Positions 1 to 11,770 of a stretch of DNA of 64,000 nt are shown piece by piece. Origin of the DNA: Paraphoma chrysanthemicola (taxonomy: Eukaryota; Ascomycota; Dothideomycetes; Pleosporales; Phaeosphaeriaceae); assembly GCA_020744225.1 (NCBI GenBank), contig JAGMWG010000007.1, forward strand, positions 1,550,001 to 1,614,000. Direction: 5' to 3'. Position numbers and translations under genes: made by a program. The notes beneath the pieces are model-generated. The model did no database searches, was not told the origin of the DNA, and was given only the letters and a program-made list of their open reading frames with translations. Position 1 is the stretch's first letter. Each line of letters opens with the position of its first letter.

Positions 1-1
1 T

Positions 2-1111
2 ATAGCACCTGGCTTGAGTATCGTGGAGCGTACACCACTTGAGCGAATACTGAATGAGCATTCGTACGGCACTGATGAATATGTGTACAATTCTCGAGCC
101 TGGACTTTCCAGGAACGACTATTATCAAACAGAAGCATCATGTTCTCGAACGAACAGGTCTACTTTCAGTGTAAGAAAGAGCTACTATGCGAGGACAGGT
201 ATGGCAGAGACTATTCGGACTCTGCTTTGTTCACACTTGAGAAGGCACGTGTCTGGAGTAGCAACAATAAGGCACGGAAGAAGCCATATAGCCTACTTGA
301 AGAGTTCCGCTGGTACGAAGAGATCGTTTCTGAATACACAGCGAAGCGCATGGGCTACCCGGCAGATATCATCAACGCATTCACTGGCGTTCAGATACAG
401 CTGAGCAAGATGTTCCACTGGACCTTCAGAGAAGGACTTCCGGAATCGCTGCTAGATCTTGCATTACTCTGGACACCCCTCAAATCGACTGAGCGCAGAG
501 CTACAGGCTTCGAACACCCGAGCTGGAGCTGGGCTGGTTGGGTTGGCCGAGTGCACTACAAAGATCTCGTCCGGCCGCTCCATCTTCCCATCGGCCAGGC
601 CTTCCACGCACTCACGAATCTCAAAGTGGATACGGACAATCTCCAAACACTTCGTTTTGCAGGTGAGACTGTGCAGCTGAGCGCATTCAACCTAAGCAAG
701 TGTGAGAAGCGTCTTTCCAACTCTCACTATAGTGTCCAGGTAACACCACACACGCACTTCCTCTTCGACCAACAGAATCATCGGTGTGGCATACTCCACG
801 GGTTGCAAGACTCCCACGATAATAAACCCATCCTACCGAATGCGCCTATGATATTGCTGCGCTTGTCCCATTGGAAACGTGTCAATGCGCCATACAAGCA
901 TGGCCCTGTCATCGCCCACCTGAATGACAGCCAGTATGAGATCAATGAGGATCTTTTTGATAAGACGTTTGCGGATATGGAGTGGTGCACGTTGAACGTT
1001 ATATGCGTGAAGTGGTGGGGAGCAGGGTGGTATCGAGTGGGGGTGGGCCAGATACATAAGGAAGCATGGAGGCAGGCAAAGGTGGTGAGGCAGACTGTTG
1101 GTGTACAGTGA
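2..1111 (+). CDS. HET-domain (heterokaryon incompatibility) protein, 5' part outside window
   Basis: The reading frame is open from the window edge to a TGA-free end at a TGA/TAG-type stop near 1111, so the N-terminus lies upstream and this is the C-terminal ~369 residues. The visible start contains the characteristic HET-family stretch RAWTFQERLLSNR followed by an EQVYFQC-like segment, which in this family sits at the end of the HET domain. The remainder is the variable C-terminal region with a Trp-rich patch (HPSWSWAGWVGRVHY). HET proteins act in fungal non-self recognition and can trigger cell death on hyphal fusion; that role is inferred from the family. No intron is needed in the visible part. 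No partner gene is adjacent. Assignment to the HET family is confident; the specific allorecognition role is not shown. Confidence 0.85.
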   Translation: MAPGLSIVERTPLERILNEHSYGTDEYVYNSRAWTFQERLLSNRSIMFSNEQVYFQCKKELLCEDRYGRDYSDSALFTLEKARVWSSNNKARKKPYSLLEEFRWYEEIVSEYTAKRMGYPADIINAFTGVQIQLSKMFHWTFREGLPESLLDLALLWTPLKSTERRATGFEHPSWSWAGWVGRVHYKDLVRPLHLPIGQAFHALTNLKVDTDNLQTLRFAGETVQLSAFNLSKCEKRLSNSHYSVQVTPHTHFLFDQQNHRCGILHGLQDSHDNKPILPNAPMILLRLSHWKRVNAPYKHGPVIAHLNDSQYEINEDLFDKTFADMEWCTLNVICVKWWGAGWYRVGVGQIHKEAWRQAKVVRQTVGVQ

Positions 1112-2230
1112 GAGTTTTCATAATCGTAATAGATTCGCAAAAGCAGTAAGCAATGGGTGATTGCCATTTTTCAGGCATTATGGCTATTCAGAAGCCGCCG
1201 TCCCTCGTCGAAGGTGACGCGCTCGCTGGGCAATAAGAACTGTAGTCTAGCCAGGGGTCAAGCGTGTGAATGTAGGTTTGCCTAACACGTGATCGATTAC
1301 GGTGATGTCCATTTGTACTAGCATTGCACAATTACACGGTCTCGTCTTCACTCAACACTGCAAGGATTGAGGCACCGCGGCCACCACAATGTTCAATGGG
1401 AACTAAATCCTTAGTCATTCTTACTATAGATTTACGACGAAGAAGACCTTCGATTTTGAAACACCTCGTGTTGACTCAATAGACACGCAGGAGAGCTAAG
1501 TGGGTCATAGAAAATTCTTCGCATCCATGCTACAGCTGACCTTTACAGTTCTCGTAACGACATTCCTCCTCCGGAGTGTATTCCAAGCTCGCCTAGCCAT
1601 CAACGCCATTTGTCTGCCGCTACTCAATTGACTTCTCTGCACGATAATCATGAGCCGTATAAAATGGCGGATTCATAGCATGTATCCCCACCGACTGGGA
1701 ACAAGACAAGTTGCGGAAGGACAACAAACAGAGTGGCTTGTGGACGCTAACAACTTGTTTTAGAAGTGGTTGCCGAGCAGCTATTAGTATAGTGATCTGG
1801 AACCGATTTGAGAAGGACACCAATGTTCCTGGGATTGCATGTAGTAATGAAGTAATCCGCAGGGTGCATATCTCTCCGAAGTTTCGTGATGAAAGTCATT
1901 AAGCTTGTTGCTCCAATCAAGCATCAAATAGCACCAGGATAATATATACAAGCGTAAGACTCAGTGACATCATCTGCGTACAGCTCACCGATGGCCCTTG
2001 TAGGCAAATCCTCGCTCCAACATCTCTCGGTCTCGCGGCACAGTCCGGGTAAAGCGAAGCATCCTTCCCACCCCCACCTCCCACCTGCACTACCTTGTCC
2101 GCGCATGCGAACAATAAATTACCGCAACGCTGACGCTAGCCTCGAGGCCACCTGATCTTACTGTAGAACTGTCGGGTTCAGCACCTGTTACACTCAAGCC
2201 CCAATCAACCTTCCTTCTCTACGCAACATC
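1112..2230. other. Intergenic, no gene recognised
   Basis: About 1.1 kb between the HET gene and the FAD monooxygenase. Only short open frames without family resemblance are seen. The last part upstream of 2231 presumably holds the monooxygenase promoter. No repeat or RNA gene was noticed. Confidence 0.6.
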
Positions 2231-3604
2231 ATGGCGGAAACACGAAAGATCCAAATCGCCATTTCAGGTGGCGGTCTCGCAGACGCGGCAATCGCGCGGG
2301 CTTTATACAAGCAAGCCCACGTTCAAATCAATGTTTACGAAAGTGCGCCCGAGTTTTCGGAGAAGGGAATGGCAATTTGCATGGCGATCAATGCGCAGCG
2401 GGCGCTGGCTAAGCTGGTGCCCGATGTCGAAGAGATGTTCAGGCGAGCAGGTGCTGTAACAATCAATTCGTCCAGAATCATGCTCGTGAGTCTCTGATCC
2501 GACAGATCATTCATTTGTTGTTGTGTCGAAGATTCTGGAAAGCTGACAAATGTGTAGGCCGCCGGGCCTCACGCAGGCACGAAAGTGATCGATGTCGCGG
2601 AGGAGAAACCAGGCAAGATATTACATCGTGCGGCATTGCTGCATGAGTTGCTGGAGCCGATTCCAAAAGATCTTTTGCACGTAAGTAAGAAGCTTGCGGA
2701 GATTCAAAAACAAGAAGAGAGGGTATTGCTGAGGTTTCAAGATGGCTCCGAGGCTCTGGTTGATGCGCTCATTGGCGCCGATGGCATCTTTGGATCGGTC
2801 CGCGCGCATGTTGTTGGTGCAGATCATGAGGCAGTCAAGCCTGTTGCTGCGGGTTGGGCTGGAGCGATGAACATGGTGCCCTACCTAAAAGCTGAGGCCA
2901 AGTTAGGCGCCGAGATATTGAGAGAAAATAGACAATTTGGTTGGGTTAGTCATGGTGGCATCTTTATTCACGACCCCATCATGGGTGGAAAGATGGTGCA
3001 GTGCATTGGTACATCTGTCAATCAAGATACTTCAGGCGCTAGGCGTATACCGATCGATCGCGAGTACATGGAGAGAGCGTTCGCGAGTTCTTTGGACGAA
3101 CCTGTGGCCAAGGGAATGATCGATGCAAGTTGCTATTCTCTCGTGTCCTGCATACCATTGCTGACGACATGTGTGTAGCTCCTGCTTGATCAAGAGAGCC
3201 CAGCGGTGTTCACACAGTATGAGCACCTCAACGCACCAACATATGTGAAAGAACGTGTGTGTATCGTGGGTGATGCAGCTCATGCCATGACACCCTGGCA
3301 AAGTAGTGGAGCTGCTACCGCTCTCGAAGATGCCGTTGTTCTCGGTACGCTCTTTGAGCAGATCAGATCACCAGAAGAAGTCGAGCAAGTTTTGAAGACG
3401 TATGATGCCGTTCGTCGGCCGCGTTCCCAGCGCATTGCCGAGTCGAGTCGCCAGACGGGACGCATTCTGAGTGGCATTGCTGACGATATTGGCTTGGATC
3501 CTGTGAAGATGCATGATGCGTTGACAGATCGATGGAGTTTTATCCACGACTTTGACTTGGATGGACATGTTGAGGTCGCGAAAGCTTCCTTAAAAATAGC
3601 GTAG
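2231..3604 (+). CDS. FAD-dependent monooxygenase (salicylate hydroxylase-like)
   Basis: Exons 2231-2485, 2558-3124 and 3179-3604 join in frame to 415 residues. Intron 1 is GT-AG (72 nt); intron 2 is a GC-AG intron (54 nt, donor GCAAGT). Family signatures: an N-terminal Rossmann-type segment (ISGGGLADAAIARAL, residues ~11-25), a GADGIFG motif at ~158-164, and the FAD ribityl-binding GD motif VGDAAHAMTPWQSSGAA around residue 306. This is the layout of group A aromatic hydroxylases of the salicylate/3-hydroxybenzoate 6-hydroxylase type (NAD(P)H, O2, FAD). The third glycine of the GxGxxG fingerprint is aspartate, which is odd for the family. Substrate unknown. The neighbours (HET gene, membrane protein) do not suggest a pathway. 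Confidence 0.85.
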
Positions 3605-4068
3605 TTAACATGAGGAAATACTGTGAGCACTTCATTCGACCTAAAGCTCAAACCTTGCTACATGCAACCATCTGCGCACAAGGTGAACAATCGTACTCAT
3701 CAGACCTTCGATAGCCAGTAGCATCGCTGATGTGCTGGTACTTGTGTTCAATCCAGGTACTGTAAAAGCCGCATCTAGAAGGCGTAGTACCGCAAACAGG
3801 AATGAACTAGTAGACATCTTCGCAGAGAACTCCAGGTTCTCTGAAAGAACATGGCTCTATGTTCCAGCAGCGTACTTTTAGTGCTTATGCAAATCGTCAA
3901 ACTTCCCAGCTGCATCCTAACTACTCCTGTAAACATGGTATCTGCTCTGTTGAGGGCGAAGGTCTCTAGCTATCTTAAGTAGAAGTAAGGAATGTAAAAT
4001 GACATTGGCACATGATCTTTCTCCTTTTTGGGAAACAGAAGCCTGTGTTTTATTCGTTGAGCGATAAG
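3605..4068. other. Convergent 3' intergenic region
   Basis: 464 bp between two genes that converge. It should hold the 3' ends of both transcripts. No ORF, repeat or RNA gene was recognised. Confidence 0.6.
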
Positions 4069-6120
4069 TTACAACACCTGTCCAGGCACCCCAAAAGCTT
4101 TGATGTTTCTTTCATCTAAATCTCCGGCTTCTCGCCTCTCTACATCTGATATGTGGTCATCTAACAGCACTCCATACTTTAGCCGCATCTTAAGTACGTC
4201 TGGGCCAGCAACTATGCTGGGTGGGTTCCTTTTCGCATCAACTGTTGTTGAAGCCCGCTCAATGATATTTCCAAGACCTGGGTTACGAGTAGTCGCACAA
4301 AGAATAGTCGAGAAATTTGCCGTGCCATTGAGATACCCATTGGCGACGAACATGTATAAGCCTATTGATACCGCCAGCGTTGACAGGCCGAATGCAATAG
4401 TGTATGCAATGACGAGGTTTTGCATGTTGTAGTAGTAGACGTTGACGGGCATTGTCGTCGTCACGGTGGCTTCGGTGCCGTTGGGTGACAAATACCTCGC
4501 ATCCGAGAAGTAGCTCAAGGTCAAATTTCGACTCATTTCCTCGATAATCTCGCCTAGGTTGAGATTTCGCGTAAGAGGAATGTCGAGTGGATTAGCGAAA
4601 GGAATTGGATCGAGTGGTGCTGACACCCCTCCCCCATGCGAGGCCAGTGAAATGTCCCATGTTTTGTTTCGTATCTCTCCTGCCTTTTCAGAGATCATGG
4701 CAGTAAGTGCTGTCTCATGAATCGACGTCTGGGAAACCACATAGTTGAAGGCTGTGCTGCATTTCTCTGACTGCATTTCGCTTAGTAGACACAAACGACT
4801 AGTCATGTATGTCGAGCCTCGGAGGATGTCGAGAAGGGGTTGGACAGCTATAACGGACCCTGAATTTTCAAGGATTTCAGTTTCAAAGACACCTTCCTGG
4901 ACGTAACTGTATCGCTTTAGAGCAGTAAACGGATTGTGGGCATCAAAATTGAGAAGGTACCGAGTTCTTTGAACCGAACAGGACAGCCTCTTGTCGCCAA
5001 ATCGTAACCAAAGGGCATTCGCGGTGTTGATACGTTTCCCAAAGCCTCTGATAGACCCATCGGGTATGCCGAATAAGGTTGGGCCGAGGAGAGAGCAATA
5101 GGGTTGAGAGTTCTTGAGGCACAGATCGACGAATCTGGTCCAATCCGAGCTATTAGTCCTTGTCTGACCAATATCATTAAGCGGCCAGGCACGGCCACTG
5201 TATGTCCAAGGTGTGAAAGGAGTAAAAGCGATATAAACGGCCATAGGGTATGCGCTCTCGTTCCATTTGCGGACACTCCCGCCTGTTGCTTCAAAAATTG
5301 CGTCGATATTCTCAGTGACATCGGAGGACGGCGTGCCGCACTTCAACGAAGGTCCAACGATCTCTAGATCATATGAGGTGTTGGCAACGAATGCCGGGAC
5401 TGGGGGAATCTGGACGCCGGCAGTGACCAGTTTTGATAGTCTTGTCAATTGTGACTGTACCGCCATCCCCTCTCGAAGCTCGTTGAACGTAGAGAAATTC
5501 AAAGTTGGCACCACGCGATCAAACGTTGTTGATGAAATGGTTGGGCGAACAGACAGTGTAGCCGGTGTGACTATTGCTGCCAATGGGAGTAACCTAGTCC
5601 AGTCATCATTCCAGCCCAATTGCGCTACAGTATAATCCTACCACATGAGTGCTGCGAGGACGGCACCAACCTTGCATGACCATATGAACTGATAATCCAG
5701 CAACGAGATAATGCTTGAAGTTGCAGTAAACGTGGAATCGATGGTGGAGATTCTGATGCACTTCTTGCGGAAGTCGAACCATATGTACTGTGTGTATGCG
5801 GACCCGACCGCAGCTATCATACACGCCTTAGCTAGAAAAGCCAAAGCAGTACCATAAGCAGTATTCATTTGTTGCGAGAAATTGTCGGGTGTCCTCGTGT
5901 TGCTTAGCGACCGATAGAAATGATGATGGCCCATGGCCAGTGCACCTCCTGAAAGTAGAAAGCCAATCATGGTCGCAGGAGCTTGCCATGAAGACCTCCA
6001 ACGATGGGCAAGATCATGATTGCGGCTTTGACCTTTGCTCGTTTGAACAGGCTCAACGGAAGATATGTGTTCTATGGCCTTGCTAGCCAAGAAGGCTTGC
6101 TCGACAGAAGAAGATGGCAT
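4069..6120 (-). CDS. Multi-pass membrane protein of a fungal family of unknown function
   Basis: Exons complement(4069-5593, 5642-6120) give 667 residues. The 48-nt intron (5594-5641) was placed so that a hydrophobic segment reads continuously as ALMWLLPLAAIVTPATLSV, the form I know from related fungal proteins. Predicted membrane segments: ~50-70 (APATMIGFLLSGGALAMGHH), ~85-110 (ALAFLAKACMIAAVGSAY), ~150-175, and one near the C-terminus (VIAYTIAFGLSTLAVSIGLYMF). A long, probably extracytoplasmic loop of ~390 residues with several N-x-S/T sites and cysteines lies between segments 3 and 4. Related proteins are common in Dothideomycetes and remain uncharacterised. No enzymatic motif is visible, so no function is given. 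Confidence 0.8.
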
Positions 6121-7191
6121 GTTCGAATGGCGTCGGTTGGAGAAGGAGTATAACTAAATCGAAGCAAGGCGCACAAAGTGAAGTTATAGTCTCGCCTTGC
6201 AATGCTCGGGTGGGCTGTGCGGCTCCTACTCAACGTGCAAGCGCCTGCATACTGCAGCGTCTGGTCACTTTGGCCGACATGGTTGTTGAAGGTAAACCAA
6301 TCAAAGATCCTCATACACGGAGCGCTAACATGAATTGAGACAGGGACCTGTCCTAAGCTGACATCCTTGGAAGACGCGCTGTCAGGCTAGCCGGCAATTG
6401 GGAATCACTCGACCGACAAGCACCAGCGCTTGCCCTGTATCACCGTACCTCTGTCCATTTTGACAAACCATTAGAACATGTGATCAAGAACGCCACAGCC
6501 GCCTCATGAAAGCAACTCGCTAGAACGCCGCCATTGGGGCCTGTTTCCTGTAAGGTATCCGCCCCCACCTTCAGACTCGTATCCCGATCATTTCTTTCAA
6601 ACAGCCAAGCAATTGGCAACCTGTCAGCACTTATGGGGGGTTGGGAAGCACTCATCCTTGCGCCTGTAAATGTTTTTGCCATTTGAAATCCTACAATGCT
6701 TAGCCTTTATATGATGGAGTTCTGGTATGCTACCGAGGTCCAAGCTCCACCCCAACCATCGTTGCGCCGCTACTGCAACCAGTCGTTGAAGACATATTGC
6801 CGGCCATTGTTTTTTAAATTCTGACTATCTGTTTCACTTACGACCATGGGACGTTAAAAACAGCTGCACCTCTAAAATCAACCAGAAAAGTTGTCGAGTT
6901 ACTGCTTACGTTTGGTTTCCTTAATTGCTGTCTGGAAACCGGAGTTGGAGGTCCTGGTGCCTGTTGTGCCGAGGCTGAGCCGGGCGCGTTTTACGGTCTG
7001 CGACCAGAGTAAGCCTCCCACCATGATCTCGTTCACAACCTTCAGCAGTCAAATAAGCAACAATGTTCGTCTAAGAATTCACAGGTATTAAGCACATCCA
7101 AATTTCATTTACGCTATTACATTGTGCTTCGCGGAATGATTGACTCTTCAACCTGTACCGTGAAGGTCGCAAGGTCTGTTTGCCTAAGAGC
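6121..7191. other. Intergenic, no gene recognised
   Basis: 1.07 kb between two minus-strand genes. The part near 6121-6400 is the likely promoter of the membrane protein. Short open frames on both strands resemble nothing known. No repeat was noticed. Confidence 0.6.
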
Positions 7192-8178
7192 CTAATTTGA
7201 CTTCAAGCTATCGGCATACTCTCTATAGATTTGCTCGCAACTTTCGTCAAACAACAGTCCCATCCTTGTTGCATTTCCGAACGTTGCAGTCTGTGGCCAA
7301 CTATCCAGCAATCTCTTCGCTTCTTCATCCACTTCCTCCCTCAACAGCCCAAGTTTATCCTTTCCACATACTGTTTCGAACGCTGCGTACATGTCTCCAA
7401 GCGTAACGCTTATTCCCGGCATGTACACTGCGCGCACATGCGCCGGCATAGCATCCGTGGGAGCCTTCATTACGCGCACAAAATTCTCGATCATAACGCG
7501 TGGCGAACATATCATCTGGCGCGCCGAACGGTCGCTAATGGGCACAATACATTCAAGCCCGGCCATCGGCTCGCGAATCAGTCCGCTCAAAAATGCTGCC
7601 GCTGATCGCGAAGGCGCGCCTGGACGCACAACCACGGTTGGTAGACGCACAGCGAAGGCATCGATTAGACCACGGCGGTTAAGATCATTGATGTGACTCT
7701 CCATGATGGCCTTGTGGGTGCCATAGACGCCGATTGGTGTCGCGGGAGTATCATCTGTAATGGGACCCGATGTCGTATAAGGTGGTCCGTATACAGCCTG
7801 GGTGGAAGCGTAGACAATGCGGGGTTTGGAGGCTTGTTGGAGTTGTGAGATGGACGTAAGAACAGAAAGCGTGGCGCCTAGGTTGACTTTGGTAGAAAGC
7901 GCAGGGTTCTCTTCGCACCCAACAGACATTATACCATGAAATAGGAAGATGGCTGACCACTGTGAGCGCATAGAAAGGAGTCTGGTGATGTCTGCTTGTG
8001 AGGTGAGGTCCGCAGCTGCGAGCTCCAGATTGGATGTCGAAGCTGGAATTCCGGCTGGCCTCTGGGGTGATTGAAGATCGGTCAGGACGACGTTGTAAGA
8101 GGAAGTTTGTGTCAACTTGGCGGCGAGCATGGGACCCAGGAAGCCTGCGCCGCCAGTGATGAGGATGTTGTTCGACAT
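7192..8178 (-). CDS. NAD-dependent epimerase/dehydratase, D-erythronate dehydrogenase-like (extended SDR)
   Basis: Single exon, 328 residues, full length for the family. Residues 9-15 (GGAGFLG) are the NAD-binding glycine motif of extended short-chain dehydrogenases. The catalytic YxxxK is Y152/K156 (VYGTHK), preceded by a serine/threonine pair at 125-126 (YASTQAVYG). The central RLPTVVVRPGAPSRSAA stretch is typical of the DenD-type subgroup, which oxidises D-erythronate in bacteria; fungal members are mostly unassigned. The protein should be cytosolic, since no signal peptide or transmembrane segment is seen. The start ATG is directly followed by the beta-alpha-beta fold, so it is probably correct. 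Substrate is inferred only from resemblance. Confidence 0.85.
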   Translation of the reverse strand: MSNNILITGGAGFLGPMLAAKLTQTSSYNVVLTDLQSPQRPAGIPASTSNLELAAADLTSQADITRLLSMRSQWSAIFLFHGIMSVGCEENPALSTKVNLGATLSVLTSISQLQQASKPRIVYASTQAVYGPPYTTSGPITDDTPATPIGVYGTHKAIMESHINDLNRRGLIDAFAVRLPTVVVRPGAPSRSAAAFLSGLIREPMAGLECIVPISDRSARQMICSPRVMIENFVRVMKAPTDAMPAHVRAVYMPGISVTLGDMYAAFETVCGKDKLGLLREEVDEEAKRLLDSWPQTATFGNATRMGLLFDESCEQIYREYADSLKSN

Positions 8179-9529
8179 TGCTCGGTGGTCTGTCCTTTAA
8201 ACTCTTGGATCAAGTCTGTGGTGATGAGGTCTCCGACTCCGAAGCACGCGATCTCGGATTGGGAGCAACTGAATGTGGTGAAGAAGTGGAGGGCAAGGCT
8301 TTTTGCACGAAAAAGAAATGCGCAACGGAAATGCGCCCAACTGAGCAGATATACATGATGGTATTGTGAGGATCGATGCGAGTCATGTTCGTCTCGAGGG
8401 ACAATTGTTCGCAACGACCCACAACTTAAATACGCTAGCCTCCGAAGCCGCCTCATTAGCCTGGGGAACCCCACATAGCAGTCTTTGCGGTGGTAGAACA
8501 CAGTGAGATCGAAGCTTCCCGTTCGCTCAGCCCTGTTCAACAAACATACCGGCGGACTACCTAGGTAGTAGTCTGGCGGATGACCACTGCCGAGTCCCGG
8601 CTGTTGCATGTTCTTCTCTTTCTTTGCTTCCAGCGTTCGCGAGTTAGCCAAGGTTTGATGGCATCCGAGAAACCGTCGCATAGTGGCAGCGCACGATGAT
8701 TGACGTAGTTGTCTTATGGTAGCTCAGTTCAGCCTTACTTCTCTTACCTGAGTCTAACGCAGGGTATCACTCTCTGCGCATCCTCATTTAACCCGAATTT
8801 CTTCCGTGCCTTTCTGGCCCCATTACCAATGTTAAGAAATTGATCAATCCAACATAGCACTAGTCCTTCCCAAACTGATCATACTTTCCGCGTGACAGAA
8901 GATGGTATTGCATGGTTGAACTTCAGAACACGTATAATTCATTGCCGATTCACCTGTATAACTGGGATAGTGGAGCACAGGCCGTTGAGGTTGTCTACCC
9001 GTGTTCTTTGCACTGCTTTACTCTCGGAGTATCTACACAGTTTGCCCTTCACCAATCAACATTGCCCTCTGAGTCTCTTGTTCAACGTACACGGATGAGT
9101 TCATTATTGCACCCCGTACTCACGTTTCCTAAATGCCTCTCTTGAGCACGACCTCTGCTCCCAACAATGACCAGCTTTGATGGCCTTGTGTATGTATGAA
9201 GACTAAGGCCAGAAGCTATTCGTATATAAAACTCCATCGCTAGTACCACAGCCGTAGCGGTACGGCAAGCTTGTGTATTGTATTTGTGACCATGCATCTC
9301 CGCTATCATATCTATGACTTAAGTCGGCCGTGTACTTTGACTATTTCATCAAGGTTTAGCTAGTCTATATTCGAAGAACCTTGCACAATTCTACTACGAT
9401 AACACCAAGTCTATAAGCACATAGTAACTTGCTCTACTATATCTAGTAGATAGAATATCTCTAGTAGCATTCCAATGTTTTTAGGCTGCCCTACAAGATA
9501 CAATGGCTTTGGGACGCATCTCAGATTAT
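8179..9529. other. Intergenic, no gene recognised; AT-rich end
   Basis: 1.35 kb between the epimerase start and the HET pseudogene end. The stretch ~9330-9480 is AT-rich with short palindromic CTACTA/TAGTAG words. No coding sequence with family resemblance and no RNA gene was seen. Confidence 0.55.
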
Positions 9530-11770
9530 TCACGAGAACAATTGGCCGATGTACAAAAATACACGGTCAACCATAATCTTCATCAAAGTATGGTGAAAAG
9601 TCTGACGTTGCATGTTTCTCAGAATCCTGCACACCTGAGTTCTCTTTGTGTACAGGAATCCAATGCGCCTGTAATTTTCCTCAGACCTGGAAAGAATGAG
9701 AGCAAATACTGCTTCGCTTTCATGCGCAGTCTTCCGCATGGTTCCAATGATAGGAAGTACAATCATATTTTTCGAAATTCTGTCTTCCGCAGTGTCGAAA
9801 CCGATCTTGTCTTGGTGGTACACGTTCAGCGGTATGGTTCGGGAAGTTTGATCTGGGCTTGCGCCGAGAGCGAGGATGTCCACGATTGCTGCGCGCCATG
9901 GCCTTAAGGTAGGCTTTCTGTCTTCTGATTTCCAACGACACAATGCGATAGGAGCACGCATGACCAATTGACCAGAAAGTACCCTGCCAAAACGGGACTC
10001 GTCTCTCTGGACAACTGCCACACTTTCAATGCTGGCGAGGTACTCGGCCTTGTCGAAGTCGCGCTGACACCACTCGAAAGAGATTTTCCCATCCAGGGAA
10101 GCCCAAGACCAGGACGGTGCTATGTAAAGATCGGCATGTCTGCGTGGTACTTTGGGTTGCCATGTTCCTTTTCGAGATACGTTGACGTTCTCAGTCGTCC
10201 AAAGAAGATGGCACGGTAGTGATGATTACCACAATCCAGCTATATAGTTATCTCACGGAGACTTATTCTCACCATGTGCGATGACTCTAGCGATACCTGA
10301 TATACCGATAAGTTTATCATGCGCGTACGTCAATTCTCTGAGTGAATACAGCTCTATGACAGTATCCCAGTCACGATAAACAGCCACACTCCTCTTTGTT
10401 GCGTATAGCGTGACTTGTTGGCGTATAATTGGTCGTAATCCCTCTGTGATGGTCTTCCATACTCTTCCCACGAACGTTTCTGCCGTGCCACCGTCTTGCG
10501 AGATATGTATTGTCGGCCAGCGATCATCTTTAGTTTCGTCGCCAAGGTCCAATGCCTTGATGTCGATGAGTGTATCATTCGGTACAGAGGCAGGTAGACC
10601 GCGGTGAAATGTTTCGCATGCGACATGCTCGCGACACTCTCAAAATAACTGTTCACTGCCGAAGTGGAGGGTACGGGGGGACAGAATGCGCTCCTAGACG
10701 ATCCAGCCCCTCTGGTTCATTGGTTCCTTCGTCAGATTCAGGAACAACGACATATATCGAGCTGTCTGTGTTTCTCGCAATGCGCCATTAGATGGTTATC
10801 TCGGTGCGTTGAACAGCCTCTAGATTCTTGGTACAGTAAAATCCGCCTTCGCTGTCGGCAGACCCAGTTGCTGCGAGATTGATGAAGCAATAGCGGTATA
10901 CCTTGATCATCAGGTCAGCTTCATGAGACCAGTCTTCCCAACTATCCTGTACAATACATAAGGAATCTATCCACAGATAACGCAGTCCGAGTGACCGCAC
11001 TATTCATTAAACGTCCTAGGAAGATTGCTGCGGCTTATACCTTCCGAAACGAACTCGTTCAGGTTTCTTTTGGTGGTTACGATGATAGGCTTTCTGCCTC
11101 AGCAATGGAGAGGGTCGCGTACGGCTCCTTCGAGTGTTGACTTGCGTTCTGCGGGACTAGATAGATCCTCGAGTCATCGAGATTATGTGGCTCGACATCG
11201 AGCACACGTGAAGGCGCCCACGCCCCCGGATACTCGCGTTACAACGTCGGTGGGCGATCTTACATTTCCCTAGCCACTGCTTAATCAATACTCGACACTT
11301 CGGGGAGTTTGTGGATTTAGAGGGTGTATATTCGTTCAAGTCGCCTCTGCACATACGTGAGCATGATGGCTGCGTAAATGCACGAGATCAGTGTTTTGCC
11401 TGCCTATCTACTCTTCAACCAGCTCGAACGTAGAGCCGACACTCAAGGAATCAGAGAGTCCAATGCGCTGACACGACACTTTCAGCTCGAACGACTTCTG
11501 CCAGGTTGCCGCGGACGTGTCAGACTCGCATTTCATCGGAAATACTTCTTTCCAGGTTTTCGGGGACAATTGGTCTGTGATGCTGTGTATCTGCTCAAGG
11601 GGCAACGTGCAAATTCCGCATGACTATTCTGTTGATCTCTCTAGATCGCGACGACTCTCGTGGTGTATGACGTCTGTGTGCCAGCTCGGAGTGCTTACTT
11701 CGTCCACGCTTCGACGACATACTTCACACACGGTGTTGAACGCGCTTGAAAGGAGTTTAGCGCTCGACAT
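9530..11770 (-). pseudogene. HET-domain pseudogene with several stops and frameshifts
   Basis: Read on the minus strand, pieces of a full HET protein appear in the right order but in different frames. They are: an N-terminal CEVCRRS...HHESRRDLERSTE (start ATG ~11770), then a TAG followed by SCGICTL in the same frame; LIKQWLGKCKIAHRRC; YATLS with the expected SHCWG core destroyed; PIIVTTKRNLNEF; the core LGLRYLWIDSLCIVQDSWED; NQRGWIV-stop-ERILSPRTLHFG, with TAG where the family has Gln; QLF-stop-ECR, with TGA where Trp is expected; RELTYAHDKLIGISGIAR; and a C-terminal HQDKIGFDTAEDRISK part ending at ~9530. At least four in-frame stops and two or more indels make it non-functional. The two TAG codons in place of Gln fit C-to-T changes, as repeat-induced point mutation would give, but this was not tested. 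Confidence 0.88.

Noticed and set aside
9503..9907. Plus-strand 134-codon frame and other plus-strand frames across the HET pseudogene
   Set aside because: They are antisense shadows; the minus strand carries the recognisable HET blocks.
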